Source of the DNA: Fimenecus sp045632525
GTDB lineage: Bacteria > Bacillota > Clostridia > Oscillospirales > Acutalibacteraceae
NCBI GenBank assembly: GCA_045632525.1
Contig: JAZQWV010000031.1
Coordinates: 44,686-108,685, forward strand
DNA: 64,000 nt
Direction: 5' to 3'
Shown one piece after another: positions 9,022-17,951 of this stretch. Each line of letters starts with the position of its first letter. Position 1 is the stretch's first letter. The translations under genes were made by a program, and so were the position numbers. The notes under the pieces were generated by a model. The model was not told the DNA's origin. It made no database searches and was given only the letters and a program-made list of their open reading frames with translations.

Positions 9022-9027
9022 AATTTA

Positions 9028-9050
9028 GGCGAGGTATCCCTCGCCTTTTT
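9028..9050 (+). terminator. trpB terminator
   Basis: GGCGAGG (9028-9034) pairs with CCTCGCC (9039-9045), followed by TTTTT. Confidence 0.85.
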
Positions 9051-9104
9051 ATTTTAAAATTACTTGATTTATAAAATCAAACATATTATAATTACTGAGT
9101 ATTG

Positions 9105-9275
9105 AGAGGTAGCGTAGATGGTAGTTTTGAGCACGACTACTACCGGTGGCAGATAAAAGGAGTGCGAAAAGCGGCAAAACAAGGAGTTATGCGAAATGAT
9201 AATGAGCAGAACGACTATGTTTTAACCGTAAGCCACGTAGTGGCACGACATCGGAAATGCAACTACAACACTATA
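9105..9275 (+). ncRNA. Candidate structured RNA, possibly raiA-motif, with a tRNA-like 5' end
   Basis: No plausible gene fits here, yet structure is dense: a GGTAGT/ACTACC pairing (about 9119-9149), a GCCAC-GTA-GTGGC hairpin (9232-9244), and possible long-range closure GTAG/CTAC and GATG/CATC joining about 9111-9120 to about 9249-9265. Purine-rich single-stranded blocks (AGGAGTGCGAAAAGCGGCAA) look like conserved ncRNA loops. The first 21 bases match the start of the tRNA-Pro 190 bases downstream at about 19 positions, then diverge. Location and look recall the raiA-motif class, but I could not check a covariance model. It could also be a decayed tRNA duplicate. Confidence 0.45.
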
Positions 9276-9294
9276 TAAAATTACAATAATATAT

Positions 9295-9370
9295 CGAGAT
9301 GTAGCGCAGATGGTAGCGCGCCACGTTCGGGACGTGGATGCCGCAGGTTCGACTCCTGTCATCTCGACCA
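9295..9370 (+). tRNA. tRNA-Pro (anticodon CGG)
   Basis: 76 nt with encoded CCA. The acceptor arms CGAGATG/CATCTCG pair fully. The anticodon stem CCACG/CGTGG holds loop TTCGGGA (anticodon CGG). The T-arm contains GGTTCGACTCC. A terminator follows immediately. Confidence 0.95.
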
Positions 9371-9371
9371 A

Positions 9372-9413
9372 AATAGCAGTTTCGACTTCTGTCGGGACTG
9401 CTATTTTCTTTTT
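9372..9413 (+). terminator. Terminator after tRNA-Pro
   Basis: AATAGCAGT (9372-9380) pairs with ACTGCTATT (9397-9405); inner TTCGAC/GTCGG pairing and a trailing T-rich run. Confidence 0.8.
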
Positions 9414-9438
9414 GATACAAAAGTTAGTTTAAAAAATA

Positions 9439-9467
9439 TTTACAAAAACTTATATTTTTGATATGAT
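9439..9467 (+). promoter_or_regulatory. Promoter of the phosphohexomutase - sialidase - GH43 unit
   Basis: TTTACA (9439-9444), 17-base spacer, TATGAT (9462-9467), about 28 bases before the first start codon. Confidence 0.55.
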
Positions 9468-9495
9468 AAAAGCAGAATTTTTTTGAGGTGATATT

Positions 9496-10908
9496 ATGAA
9501 CAAAATTTCATTTGGTACAGGTGGTTGGCGTGCAATTATCGGCGAAGACTTTATCTGTGAAAATGTGCGCAGAGTGGCAAAAGGCATTAGTTTGCTCATG
9601 CAAGAAGAAAACAAAACAGATAAGCCTGTAATCATCGGTTTCGACAGACGCTTTCTCTCTGAAAATGCTGCAAAATGGGTAGCAGAAGTTTTGAGTTTTG
9701 ATGGCATCAATGTATTATTTATGGATAGAAGTGTGCCAACTCCACTTGTTATGCACACAGTTAAAGACCAAGGCCTTGATTTTGGTATTGAAATCACAGC
9801 AAGCCATAACCCATCAAGTTATAACGGAATTAAGCTCATTGTTGAAGAAGGTCGTGACGCACCACTTGAAACCACAAATCATCTTGAAGAATTAATTGCA
9901 ACAGTGGATGAAGTTGAGTTTATGGACTTTTCTGTTGCTCTCGAAAAAGGACTTGTTACATACATCAACAATCCTTTCAACAAGTTCCTTGATGATATTA
10001 TTGGTCTTCTTGATATGAACGCACTTCGCGAGCGTGGACTTCGTGTGCTTTTTGACTCAATGCACGGTTCAGGCACATATCCTTTACTTGTAATTTTCCA
10101 CACAGCAAGATGCACAATTGATACCATCAACATCAACAAAGACGCATATTTTGGTGGTGTTATGCCTGCTCCATCTGAAAGAAGTCTTTTTACACTTCGT
10201 AATCAGGTTGTAAACGGTGGTTATGACTTTGGTATTGCTATGGATGGTGACGGTGACCGTCTTGGTATTATCGACGCTAACGGAAGTTACATAAATGCTA
10301 ACGAAATTCTTTGTCTCTTATACTATTATCTCGTTAAATACAAAGGTTGGCGTGGTCCAGTAGTTAGAAACCTTGCAACAACTCACATGCTTGATAAAAT
10401 CGCAGAAAGCTTTGGCGAAGAATGTTTCGAAGTTCCTGTTGGTTTTAAATACATCTCATCAAAAATCGACGAGGTTGATGCAGTTCTCGGTGGTGAGTCA
10501 TCAGGTGGTCTCACTGTTCGTGGTCACATTCATGGCAAAGACTCTGTTTATGCCGCATCACTTTTTGCAGAAATGGTCAGTGTCACAAAGCAATCACCTG
10601 CCGAGCTTCTTGATGAACTGAAAAAAGAATTCGGCACATTTGTAATGGTTGAAGATGATATGAGATTTGCACCTGAAGTTAAACCAATGGTTAATAAAAC
10701 ACTTATGGTGGATAAACTTTTGCCAACATTCAAAGACGAAATTGTTCGTGTTAATTATGAAGATGGTTGCAAGGTTTATTTTGAAGACGGTTTTGTTATC
10801 TGCCGTTTCTCTGGTACAGAACCACTTCTTCGTATTTTTGCAGAAAGCACAACCCCTGTTCGTGCGAAAGAATATATTGATACATTTAAGAAATTCTTGT
10901 TTGAATAA
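9496..10908 (+). CDS. Alpha-D-phosphohexomutase (phosphoglucomutase/phosphomannomutase family)
   Basis: 470 aa, cytoplasmic. The enzyme moves phosphate between C6 and C1 of a hexose phosphate. All four family signatures are present: the phosphoserine loop TASHNPSSYNG (Ser at about 103), the metal loop DGDGDR (about 250), the sugar-binding GGESSGG (about 333) and the C-terminal phosphate loop RFSGTEPLLR (about 436). Glucose, mannose or glucosamine phosphate cannot be distinguished by eye. Start ATG 9496 follows GAGGTG. It heads a unit with the sialidase-like and GH43-like genes (13 and 14 bases apart), linking released sugars to central metabolism. Confidence 0.85.
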   Translation: MNKISFGTGGWRAIIGEDFICENVRRVAKGISLLMQEENKTDKPVIIGFDRRFLSENAAKWVAEVLSFDGINVLFMDRSVPTPLVMHTVKDQGLDFGIEITASHNPSSYNGIKLIVEEGRDAPLETTNHLEELIATVDEVEFMDFSVALEKGLVTYINNPFNKFLDDIIGLLDMNALRERGLRVLFDSMHGSGTYPLLVIFHTARCTIDTININKDAYFGGVMPAPSERSLFTLRNQVVNGGYDFGIAMDGDGDRLGIIDANGSYINANEILCLLYYYLVKYKGWRGPVVRNLATTHMLDKIAESFGEECFEVPVGFKYISSKIDEVDAVLGGESSGGLTVRGHIHGKDSVYAASLFAEMVSVTKQSPAELLDELKKEFGTFVMVEDDMRFAPEVKPMVNKTLMVDKLLPTFKDEIVRVNYEDGCKVYFEDGFVICRFSGTEPLLRIFAESTTPVRAKEYIDTFKKFLFE

Positions 10909-10921
10909 TTAGGAGATTTTT

Positions 10922-12418
10922 ATGAACTCAAAAATCATTTATGACCAACCTTTTGACCATAAAGAATATGGTTCAGAGCGCAACCGTATCCCCGCTCTTT
11001 ACACTCTCAATGATGGTAGTATTATGGCGGGTGCAGACATTCGTTATGGTCACGGCTCTGACTCACCTAACAATATCGACATTGCTGTTGCAATTTCAAA
11101 AGACGGATATAATGATTGGGATTATGTAATGGTCAATCATTTTGACGACTATGCTGACACAGTTACAGCAACTGATAGCGCATCTTTCATTGACTCAGTT
11201 ATTGTGCAGTCAAGCACAGGCAGAATTTTTATGCTTGCTGATGCTCAGCCATCTGAATGTGGTTATCTTCAATGCAAAACAGGTACTGGTTACTGTGAAG
11301 TTGACGGCAAAAAGCATCTTCTTCTCACAAAAGGCAATAACGGTGATAAGTTAGACACCTTTGGATTTTATATTGGTGAATTCCAAGATGATTTCGCTCC
11401 AATTTTCACAAGAAATGATAATAAAATCACAGAATATTCAGTTGACCGTGAATTCCGTATTTACAAAAACGGCGAGCCACTTTATACAGAGCAAAAAGGC
11501 TCTGAAAATGTAAAAGTTCAGCAAAATATTTTTTATAGTGCTGCAGAATTCAAGTGCTATAAAACAACTTATTTGTGGTTAAGATATAGCGACGATAACG
11601 GCAAAACTTGGAGTCACCCACAAATTATTTCAGACCAAGTTAAAAAAGAAAAAGAATCGTTTTTAGGTGTTGGACCAGGTCGTGGTATTGTAATTAATCA
11701 CAACGGCAAAGAGAGAATTCTTTTCTGCGTTTATGATAATAATGGACTTTTCAAAGACCCCATCTTTGAAAATGCAAGTGCAATTTATTCTGACGATAAC
11801 GGTGCAACTTGGCACAGAAGCAATAAAATTAAAATTAAAAAAGGTATTGGAAAAACAAGTGAAGCACAACTTGTAAAAATCGAAAGTGACAACTATAAAG
11901 CACTTCGTATGTATGCAAGAAATTTAAGTAATTATATAGCATACGCTGACAGCACAGACGGTGGTGTGACTTGGAGCACATTCCGTGCAGATAAAGCGCT
12001 TGAAGGCACAAAAAACTGTATGGTTTCACTTATGGAAACATCAAAGAAAATCCAAGGCAAGCAGGTAATTCTCTGCTCTGCAGGTGGCAGTCTTAAAGCG
12101 AGAGCAGACGGTGTGCTTCGTGTTGGTCTTACTGAAAACAATGGTGAAATCAACTGGATTAGTAAATATCACTTGACCCAAGGTTTTTATGGATATTCTT
12201 GCTTAACTGAACTTTCAGATGGCAATTTCGCAGTATTCTATGAAGATGAAGCAGCTCATCTCAAATATACAATTTTCAGTGTGTCTGATGATGGCATTAT
12301 TAATGAAATCAATGGTGAAAACCTTGAATTTAAACCTGATAATTCACCAAAAGCACAACGCACAATTAAAACCAAACGAACAATTGCTAACATCAAATTC
12401 AAATTAGGATTAATGTAA
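10922..12418 (+). CDS. Sialidase-like (GH33-type) six-bladed propeller protein, cytoplasmic
   Basis: 498 aa. The N-terminus has the sialidase RIP motif (RNRIPALY, about 21-28), which supplies the first arginine of the triad. Three Asp-box repeats follow: SDDNGKTW (about 223), SDDNGATW (about 290) and STDGGVTW (about 343). There is no signal peptide, while most gut bacterial sialidases are secreted, so it would act on imported sialylated oligosaccharides. A related intracellular BNR-propeller glycosidase is the main alternative. No sialic-acid catabolic genes are nearby. Start follows TTAGGAG. Confidence 0.75.
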   Translation: MNSKIIYDQPFDHKEYGSERNRIPALYTLNDGSIMAGADIRYGHGSDSPNNIDIAVAISKDGYNDWDYVMVNHFDDYADTVTATDSASFIDSVIVQSSTGRIFMLADAQPSECGYLQCKTGTGYCEVDGKKHLLLTKGNNGDKLDTFGFYIGEFQDDFAPIFTRNDNKITEYSVDREFRIYKNGEPLYTEQKGSENVKVQQNIFYSAAEFKCYKTTYLWLRYSDDNGKTWSHPQIISDQVKKEKESFLGVGPGRGIVINHNGKERILFCVYDNNGLFKDPIFENASAIYSDDNGATWHRSNKIKIKKGIGKTSEAQLVKIESDNYKALRMYARNLSNYIAYADSTDGGVTWSTFRADKALEGTKNCMVSLMETSKKIQGKQVILCSAGGSLKARADGVLRVGLTENNGEINWISKYHLTQGFYGYSCLTELSDGNFAVFYEDEAAHLKYTIFSVSDDGIINEINGENLEFKPDNSPKAQRTIKTKRTIANIKFKLGLM

Positions 12419-12432
12419 TCGGAGAAATTGTT

Positions 12433-13341
12433 ATGGCATATTTATTTACACATTTCACAGAAACAAATGGTGACCAAGAATATGTTTGGTTTGCAGTTAG
12501 TCGTGACGGTCTTCATTGGAAAGATTTAGGTGGCGACGAGCCATTACTCAAATCAAAGCTTGGCACAAAGGGTATTCGTGACCCATTCATTGTTTATGAC
12601 AAAAAGTTAAAGAAATACTTTATAATTGCAACAGATTTGCTCACCACAAGTGGCAACTGGTATAACTTTTCACATAAAGGTAGTCGTTCAATTATTATTT
12701 GGGAAAGCGAAGATTTAATCAATTGGTCAGAAGAAAGACTCTGCGAAGTTGGTATCGACACAGCTGGTTGTGTTTGGGCACCTGAAGCAATTTTCTGTAA
12801 AGAAAAAGACGCTTGGTTTGTATTTTTTGCATCTTGCGTAAAAGAAAAAGGTCGGCTTCACCACAAGCAGAGAATTTATGGCACATTCACAAAGGATTTT
12901 AAAGAATTCACACCTGCATTCAAGTTTATTGATGCAAAAACCGATGTGATTGACACAAATATTGTTTGGGATAACGGCTATTATTACCGATTCTCAAAGG
13001 ATGAAACCAACAAGAAAATCACAATTGAGAGAAGCCAGACTCTTGTTGACGGTAGTTGGGAATCAATTCATTCAGATGTTTTTGCAAACTTCTTTGGACT
13101 TGAAGGTCCTGAAACATATTATCTTGAAAAACAGCAGAAATGGTGTTTGATTGCCGACCAATATCATACTCATAAAGGTTATACCCCTTTTGTTTGTGAT
13201 GATTTATCAACAGGCAATTTTGTGCAACTTAATGAAGACCAATTCAATATGGGCAAACGCAAAAAGCGCCATGGTGGTGTTATTAAAATCACCGACGAGC
13301 AATACGAAAAACTAGTTGAAGCATTTGGAATTGATGAATAA
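12433..13341 (+). CDS. GH43-like five-bladed propeller glycosidase, cytoplasmic
   Basis: 302 aa without signal peptide. Features of GH43-type beta-xylosidases and arabinofuranosidases: an early Asp in GIRDPFIVYD (about 52), WESEDLINW blade repeats, CVWAPEAIF (about 114-122) and a late GPETYY (about 217). Substrate unknown. It resembles the gene at 48498-49391 in order of motifs, including a C-terminal HGGVIKITDEQYEKLVEAF-like tail, so the two are paralogues. Last gene of the unit; strong terminator follows. Confidence 0.7.
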   Translation: MAYLFTHFTETNGDQEYVWFAVSRDGLHWKDLGGDEPLLKSKLGTKGIRDPFIVYDKKLKKYFIIATDLLTTSGNWYNFSHKGSRSIIIWESEDLINWSEERLCEVGIDTAGCVWAPEAIFCKEKDAWFVFFASCVKEKGRLHHKQRIYGTFTKDFKEFTPAFKFIDAKTDVIDTNIVWDNGYYYRFSKDETNKKITIERSQTLVDGSWESIHSDVFANFFGLEGPETYYLEKQQKWCLIADQYHTHKGYTPFVCDDLSTGNFVQLNEDQFNMGKRKKRHGGVIKITDEQYEKLVEAFGIDE

Positions 13342-13343
13342 AA

Positions 13344-13380
13344 AATCCCCCGACGGACTAACCGTTGGGGGTTATTTTTT
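13344..13380. terminator. Bidirectional terminator between convergent genes
   Basis: CCCCCGACGG (about 13347-13356) pairs with CCGTTGGGGG (13362-13371), with A-rich and T-rich flanks on the two sides. It serves the GH43 gene on the plus strand and the GH4 gene on the minus strand. Confidence 0.8.
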
Positions 13381-14698
13381 AGTTAAATTTTGGTAAATAA
13401 TCACCGTGGGCTACGATTAAATCGTCAACCATTTTCTTGATTGTGTCAATATCCAACTCACTACCGGTGTGTGGGTCGAGCATTGCAGCCTGATAAATAT
13501 GCTCTTTTTTGCCAGTAACTGCTGCTTCAATAGTGAGCAACTGAACATTGATATTTGTCATATTCATTGCAGCACATTGTACAGGTAATGCACCCACATG
13601 ACAAGGATGAACGCCATATCCATTTACAAGGCAAGGCACTTCAACGCAAGCATTTTCAGGTAAATTTGTAATCAAATGTCCTGTGTTAAGCACATTACCG
13701 CTGATTTGGTAAGGGTTACCTGTTACCATTGCTTCCATAATTCTTGATGCATATTCTTCTGAACGCTCGTGCTCTTTTACACCCTTCTCGAGCATTTCGG
13801 CATACTCTTTCTTCCAACCCTCAATTTGATTTACACAACGGCGTGGATATTCGTCAAGTGGAATATTATATCTCTCAATAAGTTCAGGATATTTTGATTT
13901 TATGTAGAACATATTATACTCTGCATTATGTTCACTTGACTCTGTGCAATAATATCCGAAGTTCTTGATATAATCCATTCTAACTTTATCATCTGCATCA
14001 GGTTTAGCCATATATTCGTCAACTCTTGACTTGATTTCAGGGTACAAATCTACACCGTTCTTGTCTTTAATTTCAAGAAGCCAAGCCATGTGGTTAATAC
14101 CAGCAATAAGTTCTTTTCTTCCGTCAAGTTTGTCTTCCATATCAAGTTTTTTGAGTAACCATTTTGAACAACCTTGAACGCTATGGCAAAGACCAACTGT
14201 TTTAACGCCAGTATATCTTTGCATATATCCTGTAAGCATCGCCATAGGGTTAACATAGTTTAAGAAAAGTGCATCTGGACAAACTTCTTCCATATCATCA
14301 GCAAAGTCTTTCATAACAGGAATTGTGCGAAGTGTACGCATTATTCCACCAATACCGAGAGTATCACCAATTGTCTGTCTTAAACCATATTTTTTAGGCA
14401 CTTCAAAGTCGATAATAGTGCAAGGGTCATAAAGACCAACTTGAATTGCATTAACTACAAAATTTGCCCCTCTTAAAGCATCTTTTCTGTTTTCTACACC
14501 AACATAGCACTCGATTTTGCCATATCCACCTTTGGCAACTCTCATAGACTCAAGAATTGTACGGCTCTCTTCAAGGCGTTCTGCATCAATGTCATAAAGG
14601 GCAAACACGCTGTCGCGAAGTGCTTCGACACACATGCAGTCACCGATAACATTTCTTGCAAAAACAGTACTACCTGCTCCCATAAATGTAATTTTCAT
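13379..14698 (-). CDS. GH4 family alpha-glycosidase (alpha-galactosidase/alpha-glucosidase type)
   Basis: 439 aa. GH4 enzymes use NAD+ and a divalent metal in a redox-assisted elimination. The N-terminal Rossmann motif is MKITFMGAGSTVFARN. The metal-binding cysteine lies in VGLCHSVQG (about 168), and NYVNPMAMLT precedes it. The pattern is closest to the MelA/AglA branch acting on alpha-galactosides or alpha-glucosides. Cytoplasmic. It follows the GH29 gene by 12 bases in one operon, suggesting joint handling of fucosylated, galactose-containing glycans (inference). Confidence 0.85.
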   Translation of the reverse strand: MKITFMGAGSTVFARNVIGDCMCVEALRDSVFALYDIDAERLEESRTILESMRVAKGGYGKIECYVGVENRKDALRGANFVVNAIQVGLYDPCTIIDFEVPKKYGLRQTIGDTLGIGGIMRTLRTIPVMKDFADDMEEVCPDALFLNYVNPMAMLTGYMQRYTGVKTVGLCHSVQGCSKWLLKKLDMEDKLDGRKELIAGINHMAWLLEIKDKNGVDLYPEIKSRVDEYMAKPDADDKVRMDYIKNFGYYCTESSEHNAEYNMFYIKSKYPELIERYNIPLDEYPRRCVNQIEGWKKEYAEMLEKGVKEHERSEEYASRIMEAMVTGNPYQISGNVLNTGHLITNLPENACVEVPCLVNGYGVHPCHVGALPVQCAAMNMTNINVQLLTIEAAVTGKKEHIYQAAMLDPHTGSELDIDTIKKMVDDLIVAHGDYLPKFN

Positions 14699-14710
14699 AA
14701 ATCATTCTCC

Positions 14711-16186
14711 CTATCCTATTGCAATTTTGAAACAAATTGGTAAATCGTTTTCAATTTCACCTTTAAGTTTAATTGTAAGCGCTTTTTCATCTCTTGTAAA
14801 GTTGATTTTTTCATCACTACCAAGCAATTCAACACTTTCAATTAAATAGTCATGAGGATTATGCTTTTTAAGTGTTTTAATCTTCACCGTTTTTGATGGA
14901 CGCATCTGGAATACATAAAGATAACCATTTTTATATGTAAATCTGAAATCCTTGTTGGTAAATTTCTTTTCATCACCATCTTGGAAGAAGCCGTCTTTAG
15001 CGTTGACTTTACCTTCGCCGAATTGTTTCCAGAAAGTTGTGCCATAAATACCTTCACCATTAGTTTCAAGCCACTCACCCATTGTAAGCAAAACTTCAGT
15101 TTCTTCATCGGTGATTGTGCCATCAGGTTTAGGTCCAATATTAATAAGCAAATTACCATTCTTTGAAACAATATCAACAAGGTCGCAAATAACCTGTCTT
15201 GCGCTCTTATATTCGTTGTCTTTTCTGTAACCCCAAGAGCACTTGCCAATTGCAGTGTCAGTTTGCCAATACAATGGTGAAATACCTGTTAAAGCACCAC
15301 GCTCAACATCAAAGGTTGCAACAGTTGGTGGAAATGCTTCGTGCTTATAATTAATTGTAACTTCTTTGCCCCATTCGTCTGCACGGTTGTAATAATATGC
15401 AGCTAATTTTTTGAGATATGGTTTAAAGCTGTGATTATGAATCCACCAGTCAAAATAAAGAACAGATGGTTGGTATTTATCAACTAATTCACAAGTGCGA
15501 ACAAGCCAGTCTTCAAGCCATTCTTGGCTTGCTCCGATTGTATGTGTATCTTCTGTGGTTTTACCAAGATTATGTGAATTCCACTCGTCACAATATACTG
15601 CAGGTCCATAGAAATCACGGTAATTATCATCGTTGACATCACTGTCAAAAGTTCTGCCAAGGTTCATAAAGAAATAGTGCTCTGCACGATGAGTTGATGC
15701 ACAAAGAGTAAGTCCTTGTTTTTCACATTCTTCTTTAAGTTCGCCCACAACATCACGGCAAGGTCCCATTTCTTTTGCATTCCAACGGTTAAACTCTGTG
15801 TCATACATAGCAAAACCATCATGATGTTCAGCAACTGGCATAACATATTTTATACCTGCTTTTTTAAAAAGAGAAACCCAAGCAGAAGCGTCAAATTTTT
15901 CTGCTTTGAACATTGGAATAAAGTCTTTATATCCGAAATCCTTATGCTCACCATAAGTCTTTCTATGATGTTCAAACTCACGCACACATTTATCATACAT
16001 ACTTCTTGAATACCATTCACTACCAAATGCTGGTACTGAATAAATGCCCCAATGAATGAACACGCCCAATTTATCGTGCATATACCATTCAGGCACTTTG
16101 TGATGTGCAAGAGATGCCCAATCAGCCTTGTATTTCCCTTTTTCGTTGACTTCGTCAATTAAATTTAAATATTCTTTTGTTGTCAT
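14711..16186 (-). CDS. Alpha-L-fucosidase (GH29)
   Basis: 491 aa, no signal peptide. GH29 pattern: KVPEWYMHDKLGVFIHWGIY near the start (about 30-50), YVMPVAEHHDGFAMYD (about 112), and the putative nucleophile Asp in SVLYFDWWIHNH (about 241-245). Retaining cleavage of terminal fucose from imported glycans is expected. A TTG at 16198 would extend the frame, but GGTGA lies five bases before ATG 16186, which is chosen. First gene of a two-gene operon with GH4, behind a clear promoter. Confidence 0.85.
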   Translation of the reverse strand: MTTKEYLNLIDEVNEKGKYKADWASLAHHKVPEWYMHDKLGVFIHWGIYSVPAFGSEWYSRSMYDKCVREFEHHRKTYGEHKDFGYKDFIPMFKAEKFDASAWVSLFKKAGIKYVMPVAEHHDGFAMYDTEFNRWNAKEMGPCRDVVGELKEECEKQGLTLCASTHRAEHYFFMNLGRTFDSDVNDDNYRDFYGPAVYCDEWNSHNLGKTTEDTHTIGASQEWLEDWLVRTCELVDKYQPSVLYFDWWIHNHSFKPYLKKLAAYYYNRADEWGKEVTINYKHEAFPPTVATFDVERGALTGISPLYWQTDTAIGKCSWGYRKDNEYKSARQVICDLVDIVSKNGNLLINIGPKPDGTITDEETEVLLTMGEWLETNGEGIYGTTFWKQFGEGKVNAKDGFFQDGDEKKFTNKDFRFTYKNGYLYVFQMRPSKTVKIKTLKKHNPHDYLIESVELLGSDEKINFTRDEKALTIKLKGEIENDLPICFKIAIG

Positions 16187-16216
16187 TTGCGTCACCAACC
16201 CTATTAAGATAAAATA

Positions 16217-16245
16217 ATTATATCAACGCTAGTGCATTTTTGCAA
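16217..16245 (-). promoter_or_regulatory. Promoter of the GH29-GH4 operon
   Basis: TTGCAA (16245-16240), 17-base spacer, TATAAT (16222-16217) on the minus strand, 30 bases before the GH29 start. Confidence 0.6.
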
Positions 16246-16287
16246 TTATTATGTTAAAATAAATCTACATTTGTGAGGTGTATTTAT

Positions 16288-17073
16288 TTGCAATACATAA
16301 TTTATTTTATTCTTGCTCTGTTTGCAACAACCGTTGGCTCACTAACGGGTATGGGTGGCGGAGTTATAATAAAGCCACTTATGGATGTTTTGGGCGACTT
16401 TGATGTGCAGACAATCGGCATTATATCGTCAATCACCGTGTTTTCAATGGCACTTGTATCAGTTGGTAAACAGATTAAAGCAAAAACTGAGATACCTTTT
16501 AATCTGGCAATCCCATTAGCAATAGGCTCGATTGCAGGTGGAATAATCGGTGAAAAACTTTTAGATTTTATAGTGAACGCATTAAATGTTAACTCTATTG
16601 TTACCATTGTTCAAAACTTTGTGCTTGCTATTCTCATTCTTTGCGTTATTCTTTATATGAAAAACAAGCAAAAAATAAAAGGCAAAGAGTTAAAGGGTAT
16701 TCCTGTGTCACTCTTGGTTGGTGTATTTTTAGGTGTATGTTCATCTTTCTTGGGTATTGGTGGCGGTCCTATTAATGTAGCACTCATCATTTATCTGTTC
16801 TCTATAAACACAAAAACCGCAACAATTTGTTCACTCATTACAATTCTTTTTGCACAGATTTCAAAACTGACAACAATTGCACTTACCGTGGGATTTGCCG
16901 ATTTTGATTTGTCAGTTGCACCAGTTATGGTTATTGGCGCAATCCTTGGCGGATTTATCGGTGCAGGTTTTAACCAAAAATGCAAGGACTCAACAGTTGA
17001 AAAAGCATTTAACTGTGTGCAGTTGCTTGTGTTAGGAATTACGATTTTTAATATTACAAGAAACATCATATAA
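16288..17073 (+). CDS. TauE/SafE-family membrane exporter
   Basis: 261 aa, about eight hydrophobic segments. The family's internal duplication is visible: GMGGGVIIKP in the first half and LGIGGGPINV in the second. Members export small organic sulfonates, sulfite or related anions; the substrate here is unknown. A TTG start at 16288 is chosen because GAGGTG lies seven bases before it; the upstream in-frame GTG at 16273 overlaps that ribosome site. It stands alone, with a terminator directly on its stop codon. Confidence 0.8.
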   Translation: MQYIIYFILALFATTVGSLTGMGGGVIIKPLMDVLGDFDVQTIGIISSITVFSMALVSVGKQIKAKTEIPFNLAIPLAIGSIAGGIIGEKLLDFIVNALNVNSIVTIVQNFVLAILILCVILYMKNKQKIKGKELKGIPVSLLVGVFLGVCSSFLGIGGGPINVALIIYLFSINTKTATICSLITILFAQISKLTTIALTVGFADFDLSVAPVMVIGAILGGFIGAGFNQKCKDSTVEKAFNCVQLLVLGITIFNITRNII

Positions 17074-17097
17074 AAACTCCCTGTAGGGAGTTTTTTG
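17073..17097 (+). terminator. Terminator of the TauE-type gene
   Basis: ACTCCC-TGTA-GGGAGT with flanking A and T runs, beginning at the stop codon. Confidence 0.85.
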
Positions 17098-17176
17098 TTA
17101 TTTTTTAAACAGTTTTGGTTGAAAATGGTGATTTGTTTTGATACAATATAATGTAATAGATTTTGGGGGAATTTTA

Positions 17177-17941
17177 ATGAATAATAATGCTACAATAATT
17201 GCTCTTTCGGGCAAAGGTGGAGTTGGTAAAACATCAATTTCTGCTGCAATTGTGAAACTTCTTGTTGAAACATATCCTGATAAGAAAATCCTTGCAATTG
17301 ACGCTGACCCTGCTGTTGGGCTTTCAACTGCATTGGGCATTGATGTTAAAACAACAATTGACGACATAAGAAAAGAAATCGTTGCAACTGTTGAAGATGG
17401 CGACACAAAAACCGCAATTGAACTTTTGGGTGATGCAAGATATAAAATCTTTGATGCACTTGTTGAAACTGATGGCTTCGCATTTATTGCTGTTGGTCGT
17501 CCTGAAAGCGCAGGTTGTTACTGCAAAATAAATTCTTATTTGAAAGAAGTAATCAGCATTCTTTCAAGTGATTTTGACTATGTTGTTATTGATGGTGAAG
17601 CTGGTATTGAACAAATCAACCGTCGAGTTATGGAAAAGGTTACCCACCTTTTACTTATCACTGACGCAAGTAAAAAAGGCACTCAGGTTATCACAACAAT
17701 TAAAAATGTTGCTGACGAGCTTGTTATGTATAAAAAAATTGGTGCAATCGTTAACCGTCTTCCCGACGAAAGCGTTATCCCCCACATCAATACAAACGGA
17801 ATTCCTGTTTTGTCATATATTGAAAATGATAAAAATCTTGCAATTTATGATATTGAGGGCAAAAACATCACAAAACTTCCCGACGACTCAAATGTGGTCA
17901 AGGGTGTTAAAAAAGCTCTCACAGAATTAGAAATAATATAA
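17177..17941 (+). CDS. CooC-like P-loop ATPase (MinD/ParA superfamily, nickel-insertion type)
   Basis: 254 aa. Deviant Walker A GKGGVGKT (about 12-19), then DADPAVGLSTALG and VIDGEAGIEQ (Walker B region, about 138). A CYC pair (C114, C116) matches the CxC metal site of CooC, the dimeric ATPase that loads nickel into carbon monoxide dehydrogenase. Start ATG 17177 follows GGGGGA; a longer frame to 17138 has no ribosome site. It opens an operon with 2-hydroxyacyl-CoA dehydratase-type proteins and a CdhC-like protein, so its client is probably one of these. No CODH gene is in view. Confidence 0.7.
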   Translation: MNNNATIIALSGKGGVGKTSISAAIVKLLVETYPDKKILAIDADPAVGLSTALGIDVKTTIDDIRKEIVATVEDGDTKTAIELLGDARYKIFDALVETDGFAFIAVGRPESAGCYCKINSYLKEVISILSSDFDYVVIDGEAGIEQINRRVMEKVTHLLLITDASKKGTQVITTIKNVADELVMYKKIGAIVNRLPDESVIPHINTNGIPVLSYIENDKNLAIYDIEGKNITKLPDDSNVVKGVKKALTELEII

Positions 17942-17951
17942 GGAGTAAGAT

